A stretch of DNA of 64,000 nt from an uncultured Muribaculaceae bacterium (GTDB taxonomy: Bacteria > Bacteroidota > Bacteroidia > Bacteroidales > Muribaculaceae): assembly GCA_910585275.1 (NCBI GenBank), contig CAJUCW010000006.1:1-64000 (forward strand), written 5' to 3'. The notes beneath the pieces are model-generated. The model searched no databases and was not told the DNA's origin. It saw nothing but the letters and a program-made list of their open reading frames with translations. The first letter of the stretch is position 1. Each line of letters begins with the position of its first letter. Below are positions 17,205 through 25,060 of this stretch, one piece after another. The position numbers and the translations under genes were made by a program.

Positions 17205-17331
17205 GATAAACCGGGATTTAAAAACGATAGAACTCCTGTTTCTACTGTGCTCCTGTCGCTTATTGACAGGAGCACAAGAGAAACAGGAGTTTTTATAGTC
17301 AGAAGATAATTGTGGTCAGAAGATGAGGGAG
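17160..17331. repeat. Right 172-bp direct repeat flanking the ATPase gene
   Basis: This is the second copy of the block at 15579-15750, same length and orientation. It holds iterons three and four of the ATPase promoter, the palindrome and the GGTCAGAAGAT motif. Its far end still carries the minus-strand codons SLIF plus stop (17316-17330), like the tail of the ATPase gene. That is what a lost upstream gene copy, or an insertion by recombination at the repeat, would leave. Confidence 0.9.
17232..17290. repeat. 26-bp-arm palindrome, copy 2
   Basis: The arms at 17232-17257 and 17265-17290 pair with two mismatches around the loop GCTTATT, the reverse complement of the copy 1 loop. It lies between the TPR gene (stop at 17345, minus strand) and the ATPase promoter and may terminate the TPR transcript. 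Confidence 0.9.
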
Positions 17332-17344
17332 GTGGATTTTGATG

Positions 17345-19069
17345 TCATGGTTTTATGGAAATTCTGGCTCTCATTTTTTCGGCTTCCGGACCGGCCACGT
17401 TGCCTATATCGGCTTTTAGATTGTGTTTGGCAATATACACGGCATTGACCGAAGGTTTCCCCATCAGTAGGGCTATAGTGCTGAGGGAAAAGCCGATGAA
17501 AAGATAGGCGGCTAATTGATATTGGTTCTCGGAAAGTCCGGGAAAGGTTTCTCTGAACCTTCGCATCCATCCGTCGTAATGATGGTCGATGCTTTTTTCT
17601 ATTTCACGGAAAGTGTGGTCTGACTGAAATTGGCTAAGTATTTTTAAGATGGAAGAATGGAATTTCTGAATACGTCCTTCAACGGGGGGAGTGGTGTAGC
17701 ATAGATTGCACAATTCGTTGAACATTTTCAAATTTTTGTCGAAAAGATTCCGGAGGTCATTTTTCAGTGCCTCCGCTTTCCGGCGTTCGTCATCCTGTTC
17801 TTCCGGAGTTTGCTCCGAATCGTCGGCTTTTTCCTGTGCGAGGTTGCTTATTGTCTGTAAATCGTCGTTAAGTGAGATTATCTGTGAGGCAAACCTCTCA
17901 TTTTCTGCTTTGAGGAGTCTGGTTTTAAAACGGTATATGATGGCCAGAGCGATGACAACCGCCACTAATAACAGAATAATTGCGCCCGAAGCAATAAGCG
18001 TGGCCCGCAATTCCTTTTGTTTTGCTTTTGCCTTAGTGTTTTTTTCCTCAAGAAAGTCTGTAAGCGGCACGGTTCCAGGGGTTATGATTTTGGAGTCGGC
18101 GTCTTCCGCCATTCGTTCCCCCCAGTCCATGGCTTTATGGTAGGCTTCGGTGAAGTCGCCGTTTTGAGCCGCCAGTTTGGCTTCGATGTTTAAAACGTAA
18201 AGGGAGTCAAGGTTTGATGTGGCATAAATTCTTGCCGAATCAAGGGAGGAATAAGCCTGTTGCAACTCTTTGCGGTCGAGACAGGCTTCCGACAGCTTGC
18301 TCCATTGGCGGGAGGTCAAAGTTTCTCCCGAATCTATCAATTCACGGAAAAGGGAGATTGCCGCCTTCCGGTCTCCTTTTATCACAGCCATATCGGCGTT
18401 TGCACTCAACAGTTTCGTCTTGAAAACAGGATTGTCGGCCTCGGAAGATGTGGATAGTTTGTCATATAGCGGTTGCGCCTCGGAGATACGTCCACCCCAT
18501 ATCAGAGCGTTCAATATGTCGAGTTGTGCCCAGATGAAATGTATGGGCTTTCCGGCGGCATCATAGTTCTCCTTCTCTTTCAATGCCCACTCAAGGCATT
18601 TGTCGGTTATGAGCATGTTGCCGTATATGCTTGAAATTTCGCGTGCGCTCATCCCTGCATAAAAATGGTCGTCGTTTTCCTTCGCCGAGTTGTAGGCTTC
18701 GGTGAGGGGAATGAGGGCTTTGTCAGGATTTCCGTTGTAGCTGAGGCATAATCCATAGTAAAAGAGCGACTGTGTGCGCAGCGAATCGGTATTGTTTTCA
18801 TAGAAATCCGCCATACTTTTGAGAGCCTTTTCGTCGGTGCAGGTTTTATAAGCTTTGTCGGCGGCTTTTGCTGAAAAGAGAGTCAGCAGATTCCGGTTGG
18901 CGTCATTGAGCGATGCGGGTTCTATTTGATTGAGCAATGAAAGCGCGGAATCAGGATTGGAAATGATTAAACGGTCTGCATCCGTAATGCGGCGGTCAGG
19001 TGTGGGCCCGCAGGAGACGAAGAAGAAAAGCAACGAGTAAATCGCGTAGATGCAGTGTCTGGAAATCAT
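17345..19069 (-). CDS. TPR-containing membrane lipoprotein with degenerate regulator-like C terminus
   Basis: The 574-residue product has a lipoprotein signal (FFFVSCG), TPR-like helical repeats (about 30-330), one membrane segment (about 345-365, ASGAIILLLVAVVIALAII), a coiled-coil stretch (LLKAENERFASQIISLNDDL) and a C-terminal region of about 120 residues containing FPGLSENQYQLAAYLFIGFS. That tail resembles helix-turn-helix-like C termini of a Bacteroidetes TPR family, but I see no clear DNA-binding signature. It probably spans the inner membrane and relays a signal, though the function is unknown. It has its own promoter box and lies downstream of the transglutaminase-like gene of the NVEALA cluster. 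Confidence 0.75.
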   Translation of the reverse strand: MISRHCIYAIYSLLFFFVSCGPTPDRRITDADRLIISNPDSALSLLNQIEPASLNDANRNLLTLFSAKAADKAYKTCTDEKALKSMADFYENNTDSLRTQSLFYYGLCLSYNGNPDKALIPLTEAYNSAKENDDHFYAGMSAREISSIYGNMLITDKCLEWALKEKENYDAAGKPIHFIWAQLDILNALIWGGRISEAQPLYDKLSTSSEADNPVFKTKLLSANADMAVIKGDRKAAISLFRELIDSGETLTSRQWSKLSEACLDRKELQQAYSSLDSARIYATSNLDSLYVLNIEAKLAAQNGDFTEAYHKAMDWGERMAEDADSKIITPGTVPLTDFLEEKNTKAKAKQKELRATLIASGAIILLLVAVVIALAIIYRFKTRLLKAENERFASQIISLNDDLQTISNLAQEKADDSEQTPEEQDDERRKAEALKNDLRNLFDKNLKMFNELCNLCYTTPPVEGRIQKFHSSILKILSQFQSDHTFREIEKSIDHHYDGWMRRFRETFPGLSENQYQLAAYLFIGFSLSTIALLMGKPSVNAVYIAKHNLKADIGNVAGPEAEKMRARISIKP

Positions 19070-19095
19070 AAGTTCAAAAATATCGGTTGTTTGTG

Positions 19096-19103
19096 CAAAA
19101 GTA
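19096..19103 (-). promoter_or_regulatory. -7 promoter box of the TPR gene
   Basis: On the minus strand this reads TACTTTTG, matching TAnnTTTG, 27 bases before the start codon. No TTG is seen at 20-base spacing. Confidence 0.45.
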
Positions 19104-19173
19104 ATAATTTAAAATGATTAATGGAGAATGAGATTCAACAAAAAGGATAATGACGTGCAACCTGCAACGCCGT

Positions 19174-21012
19174 TCACCACCACACTTGACGTCCGTTTTG
19201 CAATGTGAACGGCCGTTCCTCCTTACCCTTCGTGAGGTCGTGGAGAAGCAGCAACGCCCCTTGGGGGATGTTGTCGTATCTCAGTTCATACCCCTCGCTG
19301 TGACGCTTGCCGAGCGAACGCCATTCCGTACCGTCCCACCATGCCAGCTCGTAGTCGTCGCCCGGTTCGACGAAATTGCCGTCGCTCCGGGGATAATAGT
19401 CTATCCTCGCTATCTCCACCCGCCTGCCGAAGTCAAGGCCTCGTTTACCTTCCGACTCTATCACCTTACCGTCCGAACCGTATGCCACCAGCTTGTCGAT
19501 ATAGTGGCGCACGGGCGGATCGGTCTCGACCCACAGGCAACGGTACCGCCCCTTCGGTGTCACGTAGGCAGTGTTGTGGAAGACAGGCACATCCGTGAGC
19601 GTGTAAAGCGTCACCGGGTTGCGGAAACCCGAATCCCTGCCCGCCACTATCCTCGTGCCCGGCATCCGGGCGTACCCGTTGAGTTTGCCCGGTTCAAGTG
19701 GATATTTTCGGGTGAAAGTCGCGGAAACCCTGTGCGTTGTATCGGCTACGGCCTCCACCTTCCTTCCGCCGCTGATGTAGAAGGGATGTCCGATGGCCTC
19801 CGGCTTGCCGCCCCTCAGCGTCATCGGCAGGAGCATCACGGAGTCGCCCATGTTGGTGAACACCGCTTTCCCTTTCCCGGCTTTGGCATGCGCCTGCGCC
19901 ACCCATCCCGACGTCAGGGAATGGGTACACAGCCACACGTCCTCCACACCATCCCCGGCATCGACCGTCACCGCTTCCGTCAGGCCGTATTCCTCCGAAA
20001 CATCCACGCTCCTCGGATGGCACAGCCATGCCGACGCCCCGAACTGCGGCACGCCGTCCGTCGGGTTGATGTCGAACGTGGAACGCCACACCTTCACCAC
20101 CCTCTTGCGGAAATCTCCGTCGTAGGGGTAGCCTTCTGGCATCGGCTGCGCGAGCACATACCCGCTGGCGTCTATCTTATTGAGCTTCCTCGCCACCGAA
20201 TCGTCATCGACCACGGTGTAGGTGCCTCCCGGAAGCACGAGCGACACCCACGAATGTACGTTGTCGCTGTAGTTCGCCCAACGCCCGCAGTTGTCGTAGG
20301 CGACGGGCAGACCCACAGCTCGGCACGCGCCCGCAAGGTGGATGCACCGTTCCTTGCACACCGTGGAGAAATAGTTGCGGTATGCCGCCGCGTCCATCAG
20401 GTGAGGGTATGTCAGAGGCTTTGTCTTTCCCTGCGAGAATATTTCCCTGCGGACTATCTCGAACGCCCTGCGCGGGTCGGTCACCCCCTTGAGCAGCGGC
20501 GAGAACTTCGCCGCCAACGAATCGCGCCACCCCGTGCGCAGGGGTTCGTCGGCGATTCTGTAAGGGAGCACATGGCGGAGGAAACTCTCGAAGCCGACGC
20601 TGTCGCGCCAGGGGCTCCCTTTCCATGTTTTGAAGGCCGCGTCGATATTGTCGATGAGGAATCCGGCGGACACGGACCGGAGGTCGGTGCGGTTTTCCGG
20701 TTTCGGGAAAGATGCCGAGATTGCCTTCCACAGGGAATCCGCTTCCGGCTTCGTCATCGCACGGTGCATGACAGAGTCGCAGAATGCGCGCACCGCCTCG
20801 CCGCCGACGGAGGAATGGCCCGGCATGTTGGTGACAAGCCATTCCGCCGCCTGCAGTTTCTCCGGCTCTCCGGAATAGTGCGACAGTACCTTTTCCAGTT
20901 CGGCACGGTTGTCCCCGGCAAGGTCGAGTGCGGCCGATAGATTGACGTCGCGCGAACATGAGGAGCAAGTGAATGCCACGAATAAATACAATATGACTAA
21001 ATCTCTTGCCAT
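19174..21012 (-). CDS. Transglutaminase-like domain lipoprotein
   Basis: This 612-residue envelope protein has a lipoprotein signal (lipobox SSC). The upstream in-frame Met at 21111 lies inside the preceding gene, so the ATG at 21012, which directly starts the signal peptide, is preferred. A transglutaminase-like core is visible around residues 220-305: a Cys-rich stretch CKERCIHLAGACRAVGLP, a His in NVHSWVSL and an Asp cluster TVVDDDS, matching a Cys-His-Asp triad. The C-terminal part is beta-rich. Members of this fold include peptidases and amidases; the substrate is unknown. It follows the propeller gene after 68 bases on the same strand. Confidence 0.8.
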   Translation of the reverse strand: MARDLVILYLFVAFTCSSCSRDVNLSAALDLAGDNRAELEKVLSHYSGEPEKLQAAEWLVTNMPGHSSVGGEAVRAFCDSVMHRAMTKPEADSLWKAISASFPKPENRTDLRSVSAGFLIDNIDAAFKTWKGSPWRDSVGFESFLRHVLPYRIADEPLRTGWRDSLAAKFSPLLKGVTDPRRAFEIVRREIFSQGKTKPLTYPHLMDAAAYRNYFSTVCKERCIHLAGACRAVGLPVAYDNCGRWANYSDNVHSWVSLVLPGGTYTVVDDDSVARKLNKIDASGYVLAQPMPEGYPYDGDFRKRVVKVWRSTFDINPTDGVPQFGASAWLCHPRSVDVSEEYGLTEAVTVDAGDGVEDVWLCTHSLTSGWVAQAHAKAGKGKAVFTNMGDSVMLLPMTLRGGKPEAIGHPFYISGGRKVEAVADTTHRVSATFTRKYPLEPGKLNGYARMPGTRIVAGRDSGFRNPVTLYTLTDVPVFHNTAYVTPKGRYRCLWVETDPPVRHYIDKLVAYGSDGKVIESEGKRGLDFGRRVEIARIDYYPRSDGNFVEPGDDYELAWWDGTEWRSLGKRHSEGYELRYDNIPQGALLLLHDLTKGKEERPFTLQNGRQVWW

Positions 21013-21080
21013 GTTAGTAGGACGGTATAATGATGGTACAACTATTCTTATATAGATACTTACATAGATATTGACAGGGG

Positions 21081-22196
21081 CTATAGAATCCCCTGAATGT
21101 CCAGAATACAAGGATTGGATTCAACGTCTTCTTCTTTTTCCAATATGAAAAGGATCCCGTCATCACTGTCTGTCGCCATAGGAGTAATCAAGTAACGGAC
21201 ATCCACATCGGGGGCCAGATCATTGAATGTTGTTATCTCCTTCGGATTATAAAGGAATTTTGCGGTATCTTCTCCATTTGAAACCACCAATTCCATTTTG
21301 CCGTCGCTGTTCGAAATCAATGCGTAATATGTGTTTCCGCATGTCCGCACTACGCTCAATCTGTTAAAATCCTTGGCAATGGGTTCATAAAATTTGAAAT
21401 CACCATACTTTTCATGATAAGAACGGTAATCTTCAACCGTCGGCAGACCTATTGTTCCCGAGAATATCTGCTCCATGCAAAGCGAGTCGGTCAGCTCGTT
21501 GTAAACGGCTGCCATATTCGAATCTTCTAATTGATAAAATACGCGGTGGCCGACTTTGTTGAATTGTGCGATTTTATGGGATGCAATGGAAAGATCCTTG
21601 TCAAGGAACTGTTTCCGAACCTTCCCGTCTGTCCGGCAAACATTAATCCATTTTTTACCGGGGCTGACAACAATTATCGTCGTGTCGTTGACATATTTCA
21701 GTTGATTGGGATATCCTTTATAATTAATTTTTGCAATGAAATCGGCCGTCGCGGAATTGTATCGAAAAATACCATTGGATGCACATACCCACACTTCGTC
21801 TCCCCGTTCTCCGGGTACTATGTCAAAATCTCGTATCCCGTCATATTCGCCGGGGCCGTTTCCTACTTTGGATACTTTACGCAGGAACTTGCCTTTGTCA
21901 TCGAATAAAAATATTTCGTTCAATGATTTGACATAGATGACCCCGTTACGTTTTACAAACTTGCTGTTGTAATCGCCGATCAAACAACTGTCGCCGGTTT
22001 CAAGACAAATTTCTGAAACTTTGCTGAAAATGTCGCTGAGACGGCGATCCGAAAGATTTTCGGGCGCATCCGAAGGATAGGCACCCAGCAAAGGCCCTTG
22101 ACTGTCACTTACATCTTTCCTGTTGCATCCCCATGTCATTCCTGCCAGGACCAATACGGACATTAAAAAAAGGGGAATACACTTGTTTTTTGCCAT
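21081..22196 (-). CDS. Six-bladed beta-propeller lipoprotein (BF3164/DUF4934-like)
   Basis: This 371-residue lipoprotein (lipobox GMTWGC) has repeated propeller-blade motifs such as NEIFLFDDKGKFLRKVSKVGNG, GPGEYDGIRDFDI and WVCASNGIFRYN. These are typical of the Bacteroidetes six-bladed propeller family that often accompanies NVEALA peptides. No enzymatic residues are evident; a binding or scaffold role at the envelope is inferred from the fold. It is separated from the NVEALA gene by a strong hairpin, so its expression relative to the peptide may be set by partial termination. Confidence 0.8.
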   Translation of the reverse strand: MAKNKCIPLFLMSVLVLAGMTWGCNRKDVSDSQGPLLGAYPSDAPENLSDRRLSDIFSKVSEICLETGDSCLIGDYNSKFVKRNGVIYVKSLNEIFLFDDKGKFLRKVSKVGNGPGEYDGIRDFDIVPGERGDEVWVCASNGIFRYNSATADFIAKINYKGYPNQLKYVNDTTIIVVSPGKKWINVCRTDGKVRKQFLDKDLSIASHKIAQFNKVGHRVFYQLEDSNMAAVYNELTDSLCMEQIFSGTIGLPTVEDYRSYHEKYGDFKFYEPIAKDFNRLSVVRTCGNTYYALISNSDGKMELVVSNGEDTAKFLYNPKEITTFNDLAPDVDVRYLITPMATDSDDGILFILEKEEDVESNPCILDIQGIL

Positions 22197-22275
22197 AATG
22201 TAGAAGATCTGTTTATTTTAGTACCACCAATAGGGTTCGGGATAGGGAACCCATATAAATCCATATTATGTTTTA

Positions 22276-22315
22276 ACACTTGCCTGACAGATTCCGTTAT
22301 CTGTCAGGCAAGTGT
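22276..22315 (-). terminator. Strong hairpin between NVEALA and propeller genes
   Basis: A perfect 17-bp stem (arms 22276-22292 and 22299-22315) closes a six-base loop. On the minus strand it is followed by TTAAAAC, a weak U-run; on the plus strand by CTTTTT. It is either a leaky intra-operon terminator or an RNA 3-prime-end stabiliser that would favour NVEALA mRNA. Confidence 0.7.
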
Positions 22316-22338
22316 CTTTTTATTGAAAAATAACAAGG

Positions 22339-22602
22339 TCAATCCATTGAGACCTCACCGCATTCGCAATCATATCCGTTCCCTCCTTGTACACATATGT
22401 GCCTGGTACAACCGTACTTGTCCTTGAAGACATCCCATTGACATCCGGTTTCTTCATTTTCAATCTTTGAAAGCGCCTCGATGGTTTTGAGCTGCAGTGT
22501 CGAAAGCTGCGTGGCTGACGAATTCGCGTTGGAATACACGAATCCTCCGATTGCAAGGCTTGCTATCGCAAGGCCTGTAGAGATTTTCTTCGAATTTCTC
22601 AT
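22339..22602 (-). CDS. NVEALA-type secreted cysteine-rich peptide
   Basis: This 87-residue product has a leader of NVEALA type: basic start, hydrophobic SLAIGGFVYSNANSS, then LQLKTIEALSKIE in the position of the family's NVEALA motif. The remaining ~35 residues are rich in cysteine (Cys54, 65, 70, 79 and 81). The family is known only from Bacteroidetes genomes and its function is not established. It is eight bases downstream of the thioredoxin/DUF1573 gene, so the two are co-transcribed. A disulfide-bonded secreted peptide matured with thioredoxin-like partners is a plausible reading (inference). The odd number of cysteines would leave one free. Confidence 0.8.
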   Translation of the reverse strand: MRNSKKISTGLAIASLAIGGFVYSNANSSATQLSTLQLKTIEALSKIENEETGCQWDVFKDKYGCTRHICVQGGNGYDCECGEVSMD

Positions 22603-22610
22603 TGTTTTAA

Positions 22611-23516
22611 TTATTTTAGTTTGTTAATTAATTTTCCCGTCACCTCAAAACGAAGTAAACGAGATTTATTGTTTTCAAATGCTACCGTTACACTACGTAG
22701 GAAATCACCCGGGACGGTGTCATTAACAGACACCTCCACAATATAGGACGAACGGGGAGGAATCTCCATGGGAATTACTTTACCTTCTGTACAATCACAA
22801 GACGTGGTTATATCGCTTACCTTTAAAGTATCTCGGCTTTGATTGACAAGTGAGAATCCGTAGATGGCAGTTTTGCCCACCGGCACCTCACCAAGATCAT
22901 GTTCCAATATATTTTGATCATCCGTATAGTCCACTTGCACATTTTCAAGACTATCCGGACATTCAATTAGCGAAATATATAGTCGTGCCGTGCTTCGATT
23001 CATCAAAGGATTTCCAAATGTCAATACGCGAAAATCTTTATCAAGAAGAAAGGTTTGAATCTCCGCATCCTCTGGAAATTTATTCATTGAATTGATTGTA
23101 TCCTTAGGATCCAATACCATATAGTATCCGAAATTATCATTCTTTCGAATATAGTCCAATTCTTTCTCGTCGTTTGAAACGGCAATCATTATCAGGTTCA
23201 CGGTTTTGTCACCGCGCACGGAATCGACGCGCTGCATGAACTCGTTCCAGAACCGCAGCTTCATGCGGCATCCTGTGCATCCGACAGAATCGTAGTAGGA
23301 AACGATTGTGAAGTCGGCTTCCGGCTTTGCAATCATCCCTCCGCCGACGAGCCTCATCGAGTCGGGGAAGAGAATTTCTTTCCCCGTCCACTCGATGACG
23401 GCTTCCTCGTATGCCTTTCTCTTGCTGTCGCCACACGATGATGCAATGCAGAGAATGACAAACGGCAGGATGATGGAAAGTATCGGTTTATTAATATCCG
23501 GCATTGCTTTTCCCAT
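22611..23516 (-). CDS. Thioredoxin-like / DUF1573 two-domain lipoprotein
   Basis: This 301-residue lipoprotein (lipobox IASSC) has two parts. Residues about 60-190 form a TlpA/peroxiredoxin-like fold with a redox CxxC in DSVGCTGCRMKLRFW. Residues about 200-301 are a DUF1573-type immunoglobulin-like domain (LGEVPVGKTAIYGFSLVNQS...SCDCTEGKVIPMEIPP). The combination is common beside NVEALA genes and suggests thiol-disulfide exchange at the outer face of the inner membrane or in the outer-membrane leaflet. Its likely client is the cysteine-rich NVEALA peptide encoded immediately downstream (inference). Confidence 0.8.
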   Translation of the reverse strand: MGKAMPDINKPILSIILPFVILCIASSCGDSKRKAYEEAVIEWTGKEILFPDSMRLVGGGMIAKPEADFTIVSYYDSVGCTGCRMKLRFWNEFMQRVDSVRGDKTVNLIMIAVSNDEKELDYIRKNDNFGYYMVLDPKDTINSMNKFPEDAEIQTFLLDKDFRVLTFGNPLMNRSTARLYISLIECPDSLENVQVDYTDDQNILEHDLGEVPVGKTAIYGFSLVNQSRDTLKVSDITTSCDCTEGKVIPMEIPPRSSYIVEVSVNDTVPGDFLRSVTVAFENNKSRLLRFEVTGKLINKLK

Positions 23517-23531
23517 ACCGACGCATTAAGT

Positions 23532-23894
23532 TCAGATTACTCCGGAGTAAGATGCTCCGTCGATGGTGACGTTGACCGACAGGCTCTCTTCGCCGTCGAA
23601 TGTAATGACATAGCCGTCGAGAAGGTTTGCCGGTTGCTGCATCACGATTACTCCGCTTTTACTGCCTATGGCGGTTACGAATCCTTCCGCATCATAGTCG
23701 CAATAGACAGTGATCTCATTGTCGGTTACGAGACAATAAACGGGCGACCAGGCCGGCATTCTGGGATGGTCTTTGGTTGTGGTGTCGTCTTTTTTAAGAC
23801 GGATTTACTCCGGAGTTTTTTGTTCTGCGGAGTTGGTTGCCACGGAGCATGCGAACGACACCGCGAGCACGAAAATGGTTAGGATTTTTCTCAT
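23532..23894 (-). pseudogene. DUF3244-like small secreted protein interrupted by in-frame TAA
   Basis: Read from the ATG at 23892-23894, the frame gives a signal peptide (MRKILTIFVLAVSFACSVA...EQKTPE), then TAA at 23805-23807, then continues in the same frame for another 91 codons to TGA/TAA at 23532. The distal part (VYCLVTDNEITVYCDYD...GVIVMQQPANLLDGYVITFD) has the beta-strand pattern of DUF3244 proteins, whose usual length (about 110-125) equals the combined frame of 120 codons. So a single base change appears to have broken a secreted protein at the head of the NVEALA cluster. Read-through or re-initiation at the internal ATG (23759) would give a signal-less fragment. Confidence 0.75.
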
Positions 23895-23928
23895 TTGACT
23901 GTTGATATTTGGGTTGGTTTGAATGTTG

Positions 23929-23959
23929 CAAAGTTATTGATTAGACGAAGGAAATGCAA
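23929..23959 (-). promoter_or_regulatory. Promoter of the NVEALA cluster
   Basis: On the minus strand TTG (23957-23959) is followed after exactly 20 bases by TAACTTTG (23929-23936), a full Bacteroidetes promoter. Transcription would start near 23924, about 30 bases before the ATG at 23894. This supports that ATG as the true start of the interrupted gene. Confidence 0.75.
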
Positions 23960-24031
23960 GCTTTTTCGAGACTTTATTTTCTTTCTGAAGGCTTTTTGTT
24001 GTTTGTGTTAAATGTTGATTATTAACAAAAT

Positions 24032-24071
24032 AAAGAGTGCGGAAAGAATGCGAAATCTTTCCGCACTCTTT
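24032..24071 (-). terminator. Terminator after the SGNH hydrolase gene
   Basis: A perfect 16-bp stem (arms 24032-24047 and 24056-24071) with an eight-base loop. On the minus strand it is followed by TATTTTGTTAAT. It separates the SGNH gene from the NVEALA cluster promoter. Confidence 0.75.
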
Positions 24072-24127
24072 CCTCATCTTTCCGGCATCAAAAACGTGTC
24101 AAATCGAGGGGCTGCAAGTAAAATAAA

Positions 24128-24212
24128 ACTCCTGTTTCTGCTGTGCTCCTGTCAATAAAACGACAGGAGCACAGCAGAAACAGGAGTAGTAACGGTCAGA
24201 AGATGAGGGAGG
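24128..24212. repeat. 26-bp-arm palindrome, copy 3, with conserved flank
   Basis: The arms at 24128-24153 and 24162-24187 are perfect inverted complements around the loop AATAAAAC. The flank GGTCAGAAGATGAGGGAGG (24194-24212) is identical to that of copy 2 at 17314-17332. The iterons and the CCGGGATTT block of the other copies are missing, so the core mobile or conserved unit is the palindrome plus this flank. It lies in the gap after the SGNH gene. Confidence 0.9.
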
Positions 24213-24277
24213 CGATTTTTGCGGTTTATGTAATCAAACGTGCCGGAGGCAGGTCCCTACATTTTCTTGTGAAGGAT

Positions 24278-24955
24278 TCATTTGAGGGCCTGGGTCAGCT
24301 GGTCGGCTATCTGGCGCATGCCGTTGACGTTGGGATGGCCGGCGGTTTTGTCGATGTCGTGGAGTTGCACGTAGGGGATGCCGTAGTGCTTGCATGCCTC
24401 GACGATGGAGGAGGTGACGCTCTCTTTCAGTCCGTCGTTGATGAGATAGATTATCTCTGTGTTGGGATGCCGGTCTTTAAGATATGAGAGCATATAGCAT
24501 AGGGCGGGGCGGAACGATTTGAAGTCGCCTTGCGAACTTCCGCTCCAGTCGAACTCTCCGAGTGGTGATCCCGCCCAGGAGTCGTTGGTGGCTCCGAACA
24601 CGATAATCATGTCGGGGCTTCCAAGATCGCGCATCCTGGTGATGAAAGAACGGGAGGTATAGTCGTTGCCCTGATAGCCTGTGGTGCTTACCGTAGAGCC
24701 CGAATATGAGTTGTTTTTCTCCAGTCTGTAGCCGTTCTCCTTGATGAACTGATGCCACCAGGTCTGCTGTACGTTGTTAACGTCGGTCTGCTTCTGTTTC
24801 GGCTTGGCGTAATACCAGAGTTCATTGGTGGAAGGCTCCACGAATCCTTCGAACGTGGAATAGGAATCGCCGAGAATCGACACGCTCTTACGCGTCTGTG
24901 CGAACGTCGGAAGTGAAAGGAGAAGGATTGCAAATAGTAAAAGGGATTTTTTCAT
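24278..24955 (-). CDS. Secreted SGNH/GDSL-family hydrolase
   Basis: This 225-residue protein has a signal peptide (cleavage near TFAQ) and the SGNH blocks: block I ILGDSYSTFEG (nucleophile Ser), a Gly in NSYSGST, block III FGATND and block V DIDKTAGHPNVNGM (catalytic His). It is an esterase or deacetylase acting outside the cytoplasm, possibly on acetylated glycans, but the substrate is unknown. It stands alone between the palindrome/terminator region and a heptamer repeat array. Confidence 0.85.
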   Translation of the reverse strand: MKKSLLLFAILLLSLPTFAQTRKSVSILGDSYSTFEGFVEPSTNELWYYAKPKQKQTDVNNVQQTWWHQFIKENGYRLEKNNSYSGSTVSTTGYQGNDYTSRSFITRMRDLGSPDMIIVFGATNDSWAGSPLGEFDWSGSSQGDFKSFRPALCYMLSYLKDRHPNTEIIYLINDGLKESVTSSIVEACKHYGIPYVQLHDIDKTAGHPNVNGMRQIADQLTQALK

Positions 24956-24982
24956 GGAAATTCTGAACCATAATTGTTAAAT

Positions 24983-25038
24983 GCATAATTCATAATGCAT
25001 AATTCATAATGCATAATTCATAATGCATAATTCATAAT
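24983..25038. repeat. Four tandem copies of a 14-bp repeat
   Basis: The unit GCATAATTCATAAT is repeated four times without change. Each unit is two related heptamers, and the array precedes the larger heptamer array at 25061. Confidence 0.9.
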
Positions 25039-25060
25039 TTATAACCAGATGATAAATTGA

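Noticed and set aside
17316..17570. Minus-strand frame ending in SLIF inside the right direct repeat
   Set aside because: It runs out of frame through the TPR gene. Only the last five codons match the ATPase tail, so it is a repeat remnant, not a gene.
19150..20940. Plus-strand open frame of 596 codons opposite the transglutaminase-like gene
   Set aside because: The translation is Arg/His/Pro-rich with no domain, whereas the minus strand has a lipoprotein signal and a catalytic triad pattern.
22203..22250. Short minus-strand frame encoding YGFIWVPYPEPYWWY before a stop
   Set aside because: It is an aromatic, peptide-like stretch between NVEALA and the propeller gene, but it has no start codon after the in-frame stop just upstream and the terminator hairpin precedes it. 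Possibly a degraded peptide gene; not callable.
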